Positions 27,350 through 36,610 of a DNA stretch of 64,000 bases are shown in pieces; position 1 is the stretch's first letter, and every line of letters begins with the position of its first letter. Origin of the DNA: Pseudomonas argentinensis (GTDB lineage: Bacteria > Pseudomonadota > Gammaproteobacteria > Pseudomonadales > Pseudomonadaceae); contig NZ_CP056087.1 in the NCBI RefSeq assembly GCF_001839655.2, positions 3,844,001 to 3,908,000 of the forward strand. The letters are read 5' to 3'. Position numbers and translations under genes: made by a program. The notes beneath the pieces were generated by a model. The model searched no databases. It was given only the letters and a program-made list of their open reading frames with translations, and had not been told where the DNA came from.

Positions 27350-28456
27350 ATGCCTGATGCTCAACGCAAGGTTCGTTACGCGGTGGTCGGCGGCGGCTGG
27401 ATTTCCCAGGGTGCGTTCATGCCCGGCGTGGGCCAGACCGACAATTCGGTGATCACCGCGCTGGTCACCGGCGACCCCATCAAGGCCGACAAGCTGGCAA
27501 AGCTCTACGACATCAAGAGCTACCGCTACGAGGAATTCCCCGCCCTGCTCGCCTCGGGCGAGATCGACGCCATCTACCTGGCCACCCCCAACTTCCGTCA
27601 CCGTGAATTCGCCGAGCCGGCGCTGGATGCCGGTATTCACGTGCTGCTGGAAAAGCCCATGGCCACCAGCGAGGAAGACTGCAAGGCCATCACCGCTGCC
27701 GCCGAACGCTCCGGCGCCAAGCTGATGATCGCCTACCGCCTGCATTTCGAACCCGGCACCGTGGAGATGATCCACCGTATCCGCGCCGGCGATATCGGCG
27801 ACCCGCGCCTGTTCACCGCCACCTTCACCCAGACCGTCGACCCGGCCAACCACCGCATGCAGAGCGGCTACTGGGCCGGCCCGGTGACCGACATGGGCCC
27901 CTACCCGATCAACGCCGTGCGCAACCTGTTCGATGACGAGCCCCTGGAAGTGCGCGCCGTGGCCGTGCAGACCCCCGGCCGCGAGATCAACACACCGGAC
28001 ACCGTGACCGTGACCATGCGCTTTGCCGAGGAGCGCATGGCGGTGTTCACCGTGAGCTACAGCCTGCCCAGCACCGAACGCCTGCAGGTAATCGGCAGCA
28101 AGGGAGAGTTCGAGGCCTCGCCCAGCTTCGGCTTTGGCGAAGGCACGGCGATCAGCTACCGCGCCACCATCGACGGTGAAACCACCGAGCACGAGCATCC
28201 GGTGGTCGACCAGTTCGCCGGCGAAACCCAGTATTTCTCCGACTGCATCATCCAGAACCGCGAGCCGGAGCCCGATGGCGACGAAGGCTGGCGCGACGTG
28301 CGCGTGCTCGAAGCCATCGAGCGCGCCCTGGAAAGCGGCCAGCCGCAGCGCCTCGACCCGCTGCCCAAGCGCCCTGGCGTAAGCGTCGAACAGGCGCGCC
28401 GCCTGCCGCTGGCCAAGGTGCCGGAGTACGTCAACACCAGCGAGCCGGTGAGCTGA
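27350..28456 (+). CDS. Gfo/Idh/MocA family oxidoreductase
   Basis: A 368-residue protein starting at the ATG preceded by AGAGGAG. The N-terminal Rossmann fold begins with YAVVGGGWISQGA, and the family's EKP motif appears in VLLEKPMATSEEDC near residue 98, where the lysine is the catalytic base. The C-terminal half is the alpha/beta substrate domain (YWAGPVTDMGPYPINAVRNLF). These NAD(P)-dependent dehydrogenases oxidise or reduce sugars and sugar-like compounds such as glucose-fructose or inositol. No carbohydrate genes adjoin it, so the substrate is unknown. Confidence 0.92.
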   Translation: MPDAQRKVRYAVVGGGWISQGAFMPGVGQTDNSVITALVTGDPIKADKLAKLYDIKSYRYEEFPALLASGEIDAIYLATPNFRHREFAEPALDAGIHVLLEKPMATSEEDCKAITAAAERSGAKLMIAYRLHFEPGTVEMIHRIRAGDIGDPRLFTATFTQTVDPANHRMQSGYWAGPVTDMGPYPINAVRNLFDDEPLEVRAVAVQTPGREINTPDTVTVTMRFAEERMAVFTVSYSLPSTERLQVIGSKGEFEASPSFGFGEGTAISYRATIDGETTEHEHPVVDQFAGETQYFSDCIIQNREPEPDGDEGWRDVRVLEAIERALESGQPQRLDPLPKRPGVSVEQARRLPLAKVPEYVNTSEPVS

Positions 28457-28479
28457 GGCGTATCGCGCAGGCAACAAAA

Positions 28480-28503
28480 AGGGACGCCGAGGCGTCCCTG
28501 TTT
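28480..28503. terminator. Bidirectional terminator between oxidoreductase and fabV
   Basis: A perfect 9-bp stem AGGGACGCC / GGCGTCCCT closed by a very short loop, with AAAA before and GTTT after it. It lies between two convergent genes and can serve both. Confidence 0.85.
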
Positions 28504-28525
28504 ACATGCCGTGGAAACGACCTGA

Positions 28526-29734
28526 TTACAGCTGCACCACGTCGAACTGCACGTCGGTGGCCACGTCCGCGTCGTAGTCGACGTCGCTACGCTCGAAGCC
28601 GAACAGGTTGAGGAACTGCTTCTTGTAACCGGCATAATCGGTCAGGTCGAACAGGTTCTCGGTGGTCACCTGTGGCCACATGACCTTGCAGGCGTCCTGC
28701 ACGTCGTCGCGCAGTTCCCAGTCGTCCAGGCGCAGGCGGGCTTTCTCGTCGACCTCGGCCGGGGCGCCGTCGGCGCGGTACAGGCGGTCACGGAACATGC
28801 GGTCGAGCTGGTCCTGGGTGCCCTCATGGACGCCCTTTTCCTGCATGATCTTGAAGACCATCGACAGGTACAGCGGCATCACCGGGATGGCCGAGCTGGC
28901 CTGGGTGACCACCGACTTGAGCACCGCCACGTTGGCGCCGCCTTTGACTTCAGCGGCCAGTTTCCGGTCCAGGCGCAGGGCGGTTTCGTCCAGATCCTGC
29001 TTGGCCTTGCCCAGGGCGCCGTGCCAGTAGATCGGCCAGGTGATTTCCGTGCCGATGTAGCTGAAGGCCACGGTACGCACGCCTTCGGCCAGCACGTCGG
29101 CGCCTGCCAGGGCATCGATCCACAGCTGCCAGTCCTGGCCGCCCATCACGGTCACGGTGTCGGTGATTTCCTGCTCGCTGGCCGGCTCGATGGACGCCTC
29201 GATGATCACGTCCTTGTTGGTGTCGATGGCGGTGGACCTGTACGGCTGGCCGATGGGCTTGAGCGCCGAACGGACCACTTCGCCGCTCTGCGGCAGCTTG
29301 CGCACCGGCGAGGCCAGGGAGTAGATGATCAGGTCGACCTTGCCGCCCATTTCGTTCTTGATCAGCTCGATGACCTTGGCACGGGCCTCGTCGGAGAAGG
29401 CGTCGCCGTTGATCGACTTGCTGTACAGGCCTTCGGCCTTGGCGAACTTGTCGAACGCTGCCGAGTTGTACCAGCCCGCGGTGCCGGCCTTGGTTTCGGT
29501 GCCCGGCTTCTCGAAGAACACGCCCAGGGTATCGGCACCAAAGCCGAAGGCGGCGGTGATGCGCGCCGCCAGGCCATAGCCGCTGGAGGCGCCGATCACC
29601 AGCACCTTCTTCGGACCGTCGTTACGCACGCCCAGTTTGCGCGTCGCCTCGATCTGCTCGGCCACGTTGCGCTCGCAACCCAGCGGGTGGGTGGTGGTAC
29701 AGATGAAGCCACGAACTTTAGGGTGAATAATCAA
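28526..29734 (-). CDS. fabV: Enoyl-ACP/trans-2-enoyl-CoA reductase FabV
   Basis: A 402-residue member of the SDR-like FabV family, the normal length. The cofactor-binding [16 protein letters not shown] lies near residue 45, later than in FabI. The active-site Tyr-x8-Lys is in [11 protein letters not shown] near 235-245. The N-terminus [20 protein letters not shown] is the family's signature start. It reduces the enoyl double bond in the last step of each fatty-acid elongation cycle in the cytoplasm using NADH. FabV is naturally insensitive to triclosan, which explains that resistance in pseudomonads. It is a single gene. Confidence 0.97.
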   Translation of the reverse strand: MIIHPKVRGFICTTTHPLGCERNVAEQIEATRKLGVRNDGPKKVLVIGASSGYGLAARITAAFGFGADTLGVFFEKPGTETKAGTAGWYNSAAFDKFAKAEGLYSKSINGDAFSDEARAKVIELIKNEMGGKVDLIIYSLASPVRKLPQSGEVVRSALKPIGQPYRSTAIDTNKDVIIEASIEPASEQEITDTVTVMGGQDWQLWIDALAGADVLAEGVRTVAFSYIGTEITWPIYWHGALGKAKQDLDETALRLDRKLAAEVKGGANVAVLKSVVTQASSAIPVMPLYLSMVFKIMQEKGVHEGTQDQLDRMFRDRLYRADGAPAEVDEKARLRLDDWELRDDVQDACKVMWPQVTTENLFDLTDYAGYKKQFLNLFGFERSDVDYDADVATDVQFDVVQL

Positions 29735-30055
29735 CGCGTTTACCTCGTCATCGTGTGTTGGGCAGGCGACAGTCTACTGCCGATTTTGCGCCTGAGAAAA
29801 AGGCTAATTAGACCTATTGGTCGCTCCAAAAGCCAGCCAGGCCACATTTACCGGCTGCGTTGCGTGGTCGCAGTGCCATTCGCTAGCGGGCCGGGCGCCG
29901 TGAAACCCCGCCATGCTGCAGCGGTCAGGTTGCCGACACTGGCCTTCGCGACGGCGATTCCTTACCATCGCAAGCCTTCCAATTCCAAGGCCGCACAGGC
30001 CGTACCCACGCCCCGCCCTCTGTCGGGCGTCCGTCTTGCTCGATTCAGGTAACCC
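29735..30055. other. Intergenic region between divergent fabV and SulP genes
   Basis: About 320 bases holding the two divergent promoters. I see no repeat, hairpin or convincing small reading frame here. Confidence 0.5.
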
Positions 30056-31501
30056 ATGAAAATCGCCCGTCTGCGCGCCGATATCCTGGCCGGTCTCACG
30101 TCCTCGTTCGCGCTGGTGCCCGAGTGCATCGCCTTCGCCCTGGTCGCCCAGGTCAACCCGCTGATGGGCCTGTACGGGGCCTTCTTCATCTGCCTGATCA
30201 CCGCGCTGTTCGGCGGCCGCCCGGGGATGATCTCCGGCGCCGCCGGCTCCATGGCGGTGGTCATCGTCGCCCTGGTGGTGCAGCACGGCGTCGAGTATTT
30301 GCTGGCCACCGTGCTGCTCGGCGGCGTTATCATGACCGCCTTCGGCCTGTTGCGCCTGGGCAAGCTGGTGCGCATGGTGCCCTACCCGGTGATGCTCGGC
30401 TTCGTCAACGGCCTGGCCATCGTCATCGCCACCGCGCAGCTGGAACACTTCCAGCGCGGCGGCCAGTGGATCGCCGGCAACGAGCTGTACCTGATGCTCG
30501 GCCTGGTGGCACTGACCATGGCCATCGTCTATATCCTGCCGCGCCTGACCAAGGCCATTCCGCCGGCGTTGGCGGCGATTCTCACCGTAGGCCTGCTCAC
30601 CTACTTCCTGCACCTGCCCACCCATACCCTGGGCGACATGGCGAAGATCGCCGGCAATATGCCGGTGCCGGCGCTGCCGCAGATTCCCTGGACCCTGGAA
30701 ACCCTGAAGATCATTCTGCCCTACGCGGTATTGATGGCCATGGTCGGCCTGCTGGAAACCCTGCTGACCCTCAACCTCACCGACGAGATCACCGAAAGCC
30801 GTGGCCACCCGGACCGCGAATGCGTGGCCCTGGGTGCGGCCAATATTGCCTCGGGCATGTGTGGCGGCATGGGCGGCTGCGCGATGATCGGCCAGACCAT
30901 GATCAACCTCAGCTCCGGTGGTCGCGGGCGGCTATCCGGTATCGTCGCCGGGGTGATGATCCTGCTCTACATCCTGTTCCTGTCGCCGCTGATCGAGCTG
31001 ATCCCGCTGGCTGCCCTGGTCGGCGTGATGTTCGTGGTCGCCCAGCAGACCTTCGCCTGGGCGTCGCTGCGGGTGCTCGGCAAGGTGCCGCTCAACGACG
31101 TGCTGGTGATCGTCGCCGTGACCATCATCACCGTGCTTACCGACCTGGCGGTGGCGGTATCCTGCGGCATCGTCATCGCCGCCCTGAATTTCGCCTGGCA
31201 GCACGCCCGCGAACTGCACGCCGAGATCCGCCTGGAAGGCGACGGCAGCAAACTCTACCTGCCCCGCGGCACGCTGTTCTTCGCCTCTACCACGCAGTTT
31301 CTCAACCAGTTCGACACCGCCAACGACCCCGAGCAGGTCACCGTGGACTGCCGCCACCTGAGCTTCGTCGACTATTCGGCCATCGCCGCCCTGATGACCC
31401 TGCGCGAGCGCTACACCAAGGCCGGCAAGCACCTGCGCGTGGTACACCTGTCCGAGCGCTGCAAGCAGCTGCTCAAGCGGGCGGGCATGCAGCCGGTCTG
31501 A
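30056..31501 (+). CDS. SulP-family inorganic anion transporter
   Basis: A 481-residue protein with 10-12 hydrophobic segments and a cytoplasmic C-terminal STAS domain (about 395-478) containing VDCRHLSFVDYSAIAALM. The early LVPECIAFALVAQVNPLMGLYGAF and MISGAAGSMAVVIVALV segments are typical of SulP proteins. Bacterial members move sulfate, bicarbonate or dicarboxylates with sodium or protons. Neighbours give no clue to the anion. It is monocistronic. Confidence 0.92.
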   Translation: MKIARLRADILAGLTSSFALVPECIAFALVAQVNPLMGLYGAFFICLITALFGGRPGMISGAAGSMAVVIVALVVQHGVEYLLATVLLGGVIMTAFGLLRLGKLVRMVPYPVMLGFVNGLAIVIATAQLEHFQRGGQWIAGNELYLMLGLVALTMAIVYILPRLTKAIPPALAAILTVGLLTYFLHLPTHTLGDMAKIAGNMPVPALPQIPWTLETLKIILPYAVLMAMVGLLETLLTLNLTDEITESRGHPDRECVALGAANIASGMCGGMGGCAMIGQTMINLSSGGRGRLSGIVAGVMILLYILFLSPLIELIPLAALVGVMFVVAQQTFAWASLRVLGKVPLNDVLVIVAVTIITVLTDLAVAVSCGIVIAALNFAWQHARELHAEIRLEGDGSKLYLPRGTLFFASTTQFLNQFDTANDPEQVTVDCRHLSFVDYSAIAALMTLRERYTKAGKHLRVVHLSERCKQLLKRAGMQPV

Positions 31502-31528
31502 GCCCCAGGCATTCGATCTGGCGCAGGC

Positions 31529-32425
31529 TCAGGCCACCCGCACGGTCAGGCTGTTGGAGCTGGTGCCAAGGGTGCTGATGTCATCCTTGGGCACGACGTA
31601 CCCTTCACCCTCGCCTACCGCTGCCCGGTAATAGTCGATCACCGGGTCGTCGAAGACTTCCGAGGTGGTGGTCTTCTTGATGCCGTAGACATTGCCATGC
31701 TCGTCCCGCGCCTTGATGGCATCCGGTGCGTCGCTGACGATATCCTCCAGCGTGCCGGAGGTCGCACCGCCCTCGCTCGGTTCGATGGTCATGCGGGCGT
31801 TGTTGCCCTCGATATAGCTGACGTCGTAGAACGTCTGGTTGCCGTCCGCGCCGCCATTGAACGCCACCTCGCCCAGTGTCACGTGGGCGCCGTCGCCGGC
31901 CGTGCTGCGGAAGTTGCCGGACCAGCCCGCGGGGAAGCCCTGCGCCAGGGTTTCGCCAGGCTGCAGGGTGATGGCGGGTATGCCGGCCTGCCCCGCATTG
32001 GCAGTGAATTCGATGGTCAACGGCGTATCGCCTTCGTGGACGAAGGTCAGGCTGTTGCCCTCGGGGATCACGGCGTCGTGCGCGATATTATCGGTGGCCG
32101 TGACGGGCGGCGAGTGCTGGTCGACCACGGGCGCATGGTCGACCAGCGCCTGCTGTTGCGGCGGCAATTCCGTCAGGTTGGCGGGCGTCGTCGGCGGCGG
32201 TACCTCGCCCGGCATGATCCCCGGCATCATCAACTGCAGCACATCCAGCTCGTTCTGGTAATGCTGCGCCAGGGCCTCGTCACCGGCGGCCTTTGCCTGG
32301 TCGCGGGCCTGTTCGCGGCGGGTCCACTCGCCCTGCCAGGCGCCGGCCAGCGCGGCATCGAATTCAGGGCCCGGATCACCCTGCCCCGGCACCGTGTTCA
32401 ATTGCCCGACATTCTCGACGCTCAT
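31529..32425 (-). CDS. Thaumatin-like domain protein (298 aa)
   Basis: Starts at the ATG with GGAGGA seven bases upstream; an ATG 16 codons earlier lacks a site. Residues 1-110 are low-complexity, rich in Gln/Pro/Ala and lack a signal peptide. Residues about 125-235 resemble thaumatin-like proteins: a PGETLAQGFPAGWSGNFRS segment, then LGEVAFNGG, then TFYDVSYIEGNNARMTIEPS, the order and wording of the plant family (PAG..G, LAEF, FYDVS..GFN.PM). The disulfide cysteines of plant thaumatins are absent. It is divergent from a large HrpF/NolX-like gene, and the absence of a Sec leader would fit export by another route. Role unknown; the domain call is mine from motif reading. Confidence 0.7.
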   Translation of the reverse strand: MSVENVGQLNTVPGQGDPGPEFDAALAGAWQGEWTRREQARDQAKAAGDEALAQHYQNELDVLQLMMPGIMPGEVPPPTTPANLTELPPQQQALVDHAPVVDQHSPPVTATDNIAHDAVIPEGNSLTFVHEGDTPLTIEFTANAGQAGIPAITLQPGETLAQGFPAGWSGNFRSTAGDGAHVTLGEVAFNGGADGNQTFYDVSYIEGNNARMTIEPSEGGATSGTLEDIVSDAPDAIKARDEHGNVYGIKKTTTSEVFDDPVIDYYRAAVGEGEGYVVPKDDISTLGTSSNSLTVRVA

Positions 32426-32741
32426 GCTGGCTCCTCCGCTCAAGCCCTGTTGTGGAAGAAACACTAGCGACAAGCCGAGCCGGTGCGCTGTGAAAAACTG
32501 TTAAACACGACGAGCTCCATTCACCCGCCGATTTCGCTTCTGGCCGCAGCCACGCTGGCTATCGCTGCAGCGCCTTCACACCCACGTATTTTGCCCCGCC
32601 GCGATTGCAATCAATCTGTCATCCGCGCCTCGCACAGTCCCGTTTGCCGCGGCGCAACCGCGGCCATCGTGCTTGTAGCGGCTCCATGCTGGAGTCGTGG
32701 TTGTCAGGCAACCCTCATACTCTGGTCGAATGGAGCCCACC
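32426..32741. other. Divergent promoter region of the thaumatin-like and HrpF/NolX-like genes
   Basis: About 315 bases between two divergent starts, with A/T-richer stretches at 32480-32530 and 32570-32640. A small hairpin GGTTG-TCAGG-CAACC lies at 32699-32713. I found no clear hrp-box (GGAACC spaced to CCAC). Confidence 0.45.
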
Positions 32742-35700
32742 ATGAGCAGCATCCCGCGTCTGGCGAAAACGCCACCGTCCTCCTCCGAGAAAACCTTCGA
32801 TGCCAACCTGGCCCTTGCCCAGACCAAGCCGCGCCAGGACTACCAGCCTGCTGCGCCAGATGCCAAGGCGCCGGCCCTCGGCGACTACAAGCACATCGGC
32901 CCGGCCAATGAGGTGGCCAACGACACCATCCGCTTCGAGACCCAAAGCGGCGACCGGATCATCGTGCTGCGTTCCACCTCCCCGGCGCTGTTCGAGCAGG
33001 TGAAAAAGGATTTCGAGACCCTCAAGGCGCTCAACCAGGCCACCGCCGATGGTGATCGCCGCGCCGGCAAGGACGACAAGGCGCCGGACAGCGTGCGCGA
33101 CTACCAGGCCATCGAAAGCCTTTCCCCCGAGGTGATCCGCTACCGCAACAGGGACGGTGAAGGCGTGGTGCTCGCCAGGGCCGACAACCCGGACATGTTC
33201 GACAAGCTCAGCAGCCTCAAGGAGCCCCTCGACGGCATCAAGGCCAGCGAGGAGGACGGCTACCGCCGAGCCAGCGACAACGAGACCTGGCCGCCCTACA
33301 GCGGCCTGGGCATCGGCAAGGTCGACGAGATGGGCCCCGGGGTTATCCGCTATCACAACGGCGACGACAAGGTGGTGCTGCACAAGGACGACAACCCGGG
33401 CCTGTTCGACTACCTGAGCAAGATGGAAAAGCTCATCAGCAACGACGATTCCCGCGGTGCCATGGATCGTGCCCAGAACGACGGTTACAGTCTGCTCGAG
33501 CGCGATGGCGAGGCGCCGCCCTACCCTGACTACAAGGCCATTCGCTGGGAAGGCAACGTCGGCGACAACGGCCTCATCACCTACGAAACCTGGGACGGCG
33601 ACAAGGTCGCGGTGTCGGCCGCCGTCAGCCCCGAGCTGTTTGCCCAGCTGAAGAAGAATGCCGAGATCATGCTCAAGGCCAACGAGCAGGAGAAGGAAGG
33701 CTACGCCATGCTGCACCCGGACGATTACCTGACCAGCGAGGAGATCGCCGGCGCCACCATCGGCCCCGAAGGCGAAGTCGGCGACGGTTACGTACGCGCT
33801 GAAATCTTCGACGGCGACAAGAGCCGCAAGGTCATCGTCTCCCGCGAACTCAGTCCCACCCTGTACGACCGCCTGGTCGCCGAAGACCAGGGCCGCCGCA
33901 ACAACCTCGAGATGGTCGATGATGCCCGTGGCGACAGCGAGCTGCCGAGCACCGGCGAGCTGGATATCGGCAGCATGGCAACCAGCGAGAAAGATCCCAA
34001 GGACAGCAAACGCTCGCTCACCGTTAGCGAGCTGACCTGGCAAAAGGTCATCGACGGCTGGAAGAAAGGCATCGAAGACGGCTCCATCAAGGAGGACGAC
34101 GACCGCGCCAAGATGTACCGCGCCTTGCGCGCCCAGGGGACGCTGGAGGGCGGCCTGGACATGGTCACCCTGGACATCAGCAAGGGCCAGAGCACCAGCG
34201 GTACCAAGGGCGAGGACTTCGAAACCATCATCGACGGCCGCAAGGTCGACGAGCAGCTCACCACGCTGTTCTCCAGCGAAGCCGTGCAGAAGGACTTCCT
34301 CGATGCGCAGAAAAGCGCCCTTGATGCTCTGCCCAACAAGGACGAGGTGACCAAGGAACTCGAAGACATGGCCTTCAGCGAGGACTACGTCAAGCACATC
34401 CGCGACCTGCAGGCCGACGGAAAAAACGACCTGGCCGCCGCCGACATCCGCGAAACCTACGCGCAACTGGCCATCGCCAACCCGGAAAAAGCCGCCGAGT
34501 TCGCCCAGAAGCTGCAGCTTGACGCCACCATCGTCGACCTCGACAAGCTCATGGCCAATCCCGAGCTGATCAACGACGACAACCTCGCCCTGGCCACCAA
34601 GGACGTCGTGACGACGGTGCTCACCGCCCTCAAGAAGGCGGGTGTCGATCTGCCGCGGCGTACCGCCGAGAGCCTCGACAAATTCGTCAACGAATTCCTC
34701 GGCGACAAGCAGACCGCCAAGGATTTCGGCAAGGCGCTGCAAGAGCTGGGCGACCGCTTCATCAAGAACGGCGAAGTCACCCAGAGCGACATCGACGACC
34801 TGATGAAGAAGGACGTCTACAAGGCGCTCAACGAAAAGACCGATGGCGGCATGCTGTCCGCCGTCAGCGTGCTGAACAGCAACGGCGCCCTGGGCTCGAC
34901 CGGCGGCCTGATATCCCTGGCTTCGGGCATCTACCAGATGGCCGGCGGCAAGCTCGGCGGCACCCCCGAGGAGCGCCTGGCCATCGCCAAGGAAATGGTC
35001 GCCTTCTTTGGCGCCAGCCAGCACTTCGTCAACCTGGGCACCAACATCATCGACAAGGTCAATGGCAGCCACCTCAACGCCATGCTTGGCCTGGACAAAT
35101 CCCTGCCGGAGATCTTCGGCAAGGGCCTGCCGGAGAACCGGCCGTTCACCTCGGAAATCGGCGCGCGCTTCCAGACCAACCTCGATGAGCTGCTGGCCAG
35201 CGCGCCACTGGCCGACGACGCCAAGATGGCTGACAAGCTCGACCTCTCGCAATCCGACTACAAGGAGGTCATCAAGGGCATGAAGGAGGGCTTCAGCGGC
35301 ACGCCGGTACTGGCCGATTCCAATGCCTTCAGCCGCGGCGCCGGTGCTTTCCTGCGCGTGCTGGACGCGGGCGCCAATACCTTCGTCGGTGTGGCCGATG
35401 CGGTGCTTGGCGGCCTGATGATCAAGAAAGGCGCAGATACCGGCGACAAGGCGATGATCGCCCAGGGCGCCATCACGGTGGCGGCCGGTGCCTTCGGCGT
35501 GGGCGGCGGCGCCGCTTCGGCCGGCGCCCTGGCCAAGCTGAGCTTCGCCCGCGCCGCCGTCGGGCCGATGTTCTGGATATCCGCCGCGCTGACCATCGCC
35601 ACCCTGCCCTTCAGCATCATCGAGGACATCAAGTACAACAACAAACTCGACGACTACCGCGACAGCCTCAAGGACCTGTTCACCGACCTGGAAGGCGACG

Positions 35701-35933
35701 ACCTGCTCACCGACGACGGCCTGCAGCGCTTCGAATTCCTCGACGAATACATGCACAGCTACGGCCAGCGCGACGCGCCGGACGACAAGAGCATCTTCGA
35801 GTACCGCAGCGACGAGTGGGACTACTTCGTCGACAAGGGCCACACCTACTGGGATGGCCAGCACGAAGACTACGAGGGCGACGGCGATAACCTGGATACC
35901 GTCATGGATCGGGGGTCAACCGTCGGTTCCTGA
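32742..35933 (+). CDS. Large repeat protein resembling type III translocon proteins (HrpF/NolX/HrpK group)
   Basis: A 1063-residue protein; the ATG at 32742 is preferred because GGAG lies eight bases before it. Residues 35-400 hold five imperfect repeats of about 75 residues, each with a DTIRF/EVIRYRN/GVIRYHN/GLITYE/GYVRAE strand, a V/I-V-L or VAVS strand and an NPxLFD/SPxLFE helix. Residues 420-750 are helical. Near 790-860 come GLISLASGIYQMAGG and HLNAMLGLDKSLPEIFGKG, and near 900-980 hydrophobic segments TFVGVADAVLGGLMI, AAGAFGVGGGAASAGALA and MFWISAALTIATLPFSI, then an acidic tail. N-terminal repeats plus a C-terminal hydrophobic hairpin is the HrpF/NolX plan. There is no signal peptide and no secretion apparatus in view. 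Family placement is tentative. Confidence 0.72.
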   Translation: MSSIPRLAKTPPSSSEKTFDANLALAQTKPRQDYQPAAPDAKAPALGDYKHIGPANEVANDTIRFETQSGDRIIVLRSTSPALFEQVKKDFETLKALNQATADGDRRAGKDDKAPDSVRDYQAIESLSPEVIRYRNRDGEGVVLARADNPDMFDKLSSLKEPLDGIKASEEDGYRRASDNETWPPYSGLGIGKVDEMGPGVIRYHNGDDKVVLHKDDNPGLFDYLSKMEKLISNDDSRGAMDRAQNDGYSLLERDGEAPPYPDYKAIRWEGNVGDNGLITYETWDGDKVAVSAAVSPELFAQLKKNAEIMLKANEQEKEGYAMLHPDDYLTSEEIAGATIGPEGEVGDGYVRAEIFDGDKSRKVIVSRELSPTLYDRLVAEDQGRRNNLEMVDDARGDSELPSTGELDIGSMATSEKDPKDSKRSLTVSELTWQKVIDGWKKGIEDGSIKEDDDRAKMYRALRAQGTLEGGLDMVTLDISKGQSTSGTKGEDFETIIDGRKVDEQLTTLFSSEAVQKDFLDAQKSALDALPNKDEVTKELEDMAFSEDYVKHIRDLQADGKNDLAAADIRETYAQLAIANPEKAAEFAQKLQLDATIVDLDKLMANPELINDDNLALATKDVVTTVLTALKKAGVDLPRRTAESLDKFVNEFLGDKQTAKDFGKALQELGDRFIKNGEVTQSDIDDLMKKDVYKALNEKTDGGMLSAVSVLNSNGALGSTGGLISLASGIYQMAGGKLGGTPEERLAIAKEMVAFFGASQHFVNLGTNIIDKVNGSHLNAMLGLDKSLPEIFGKGLPENRPFTSEIGARFQTNLDELLASAPLADDAKMADKLDLSQSDYKEVIKGMKEGFSGTPVLADSNAFSRGAGAFLRVLDAGANTFVGVADAVLGGLMIKKGADTGDKAMIAQGAITVAAGAFGVGGGAASAGALAKLSFARAAVGPMFWISAALTIATLPFSIIEDIKYNNKLDDYRDSLKDLFTDLEGDDLLTDDGLQRFEFLDEYMHSYGQRDAPDDKSIFEYRSDEWDYFVDKGHTYWDGQHEDYEGDGDNLDTVMDRGSTVGS

Positions 35934-35984
35934 GCCAAGCCCGGATTGCCATGAGCGAGGCGCTACACGCGTTCCCATGCCCCC

Positions 35985-36120
35985 GTGGGAGCGCTTGCGC
36001 AGCTGGCGCTACACACGCATTGGCTGTGGAGGGTGGACCGGGACGCGCAGTCAAGGCGAAGCTTGTCCACCACGTCTAGCTTGGCGAGATCAGGATGGAC
36101 GTCTCCAGGTGGGAGCGCCT
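35985..36120. repeat. Intergenic repeats: two GTGGGAGCGC copies and a GGTGGAC/GTCCACC palindrome
   Basis: GTGGGAGCGC occurs at 35985 and again at 36109 in the same orientation. Between them GGTGGAC (36032-36038) and GTCCACC (36065-36071) are inverted. The stretch has no convincing gene and resembles dispersed Pseudomonas intergenic repeats. Confidence 0.45.
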
Positions 36121-36143
36121 GCAAGGCCAGCCGGGCGCCCCCC

Positions 36144-36524
36144 TCAACGCCTGCGCGACGTCTGCCGTGGCTGCAGTGCATCGAGCGCCGGGGCATTGTC
36201 ACGCGCCCAGCCGTAGATCATCTCGATGGGTTCGACCAGTCGCTGGCCGAGTTCGGTCAGCGAGTAGTCGACGGTGGGCGGCACGCTGTCATGCACCTGG
36301 CGGTCGATCAGGCCGCTGGCTTCCAGCTCGCGCAGGGTCTGCACCAGCATCTTCTTGGAGATACCGGGCAGGCTGCGCTGCAGCACGCCGGTGCGGGCGG
36401 TGCCGCCGTGACGGGCATGCAGCGTGTGCAGGAGCATGCTCGTCCACTTGGTGGCGAACAGTTCCAGTACACGTCGCGGCGCGCAGTCTTCGCGCCATTG
36501 TTCATCGGGAGTGCCGGGTTGCAT
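36144..36524 (-). CDS. HxlR-family transcriptional regulator
   Basis: A 126-residue winged-helix protein. The cysteine in EDCAPRRVLELFATKW near residue 14 and the GISKKMLVQTLRELEASGLIDR recognition region are typical of HxlR/YodB proteins, many of which sense electrophiles or oxidants through that N-terminal cysteine. It is divergent from a PRISE-type reductase gene with 86 bases between the starts, so it probably represses that gene and itself. The shared region contains two TGGTGCC words about 45 bases apart that could be part of the operator. Confidence 0.92.
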   Translation of the reverse strand: MQPGTPDEQWREDCAPRRVLELFATKWTSMLLHTLHARHGGTARTGVLQRSLPGISKKMLVQTLRELEASGLIDRQVHDSVPPTVDYSLTELGQRLVEPIEMIYGWARDNAPALDALQPRQTSRRR

Positions 36525-36610
36525 CGGGGTGGTTACCTTTTGGTGCCGTCTTGGTTTGAGTCTGCAGCGTCGTTATGGTGCCAAGACTCGTTCTTGTGAG
36601 GAATAGATTC

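Noticed and set aside
32426..32741. A HrpL-type hrp-box before the HrpF/NolX-like gene
   Set aside because: I found no GGAACC element spaced to a CCAC element in either direction.
32715..35864. A 1049-codon open frame on the minus strand opposite the HrpF/NolX-like gene
   Set aside because: It is a high-GC shadow frame: the plus-strand protein has coherent repeats and a ribosome binding site, while the antisense translation is low-complexity Val/Leu/Ala/Gly with no domain.
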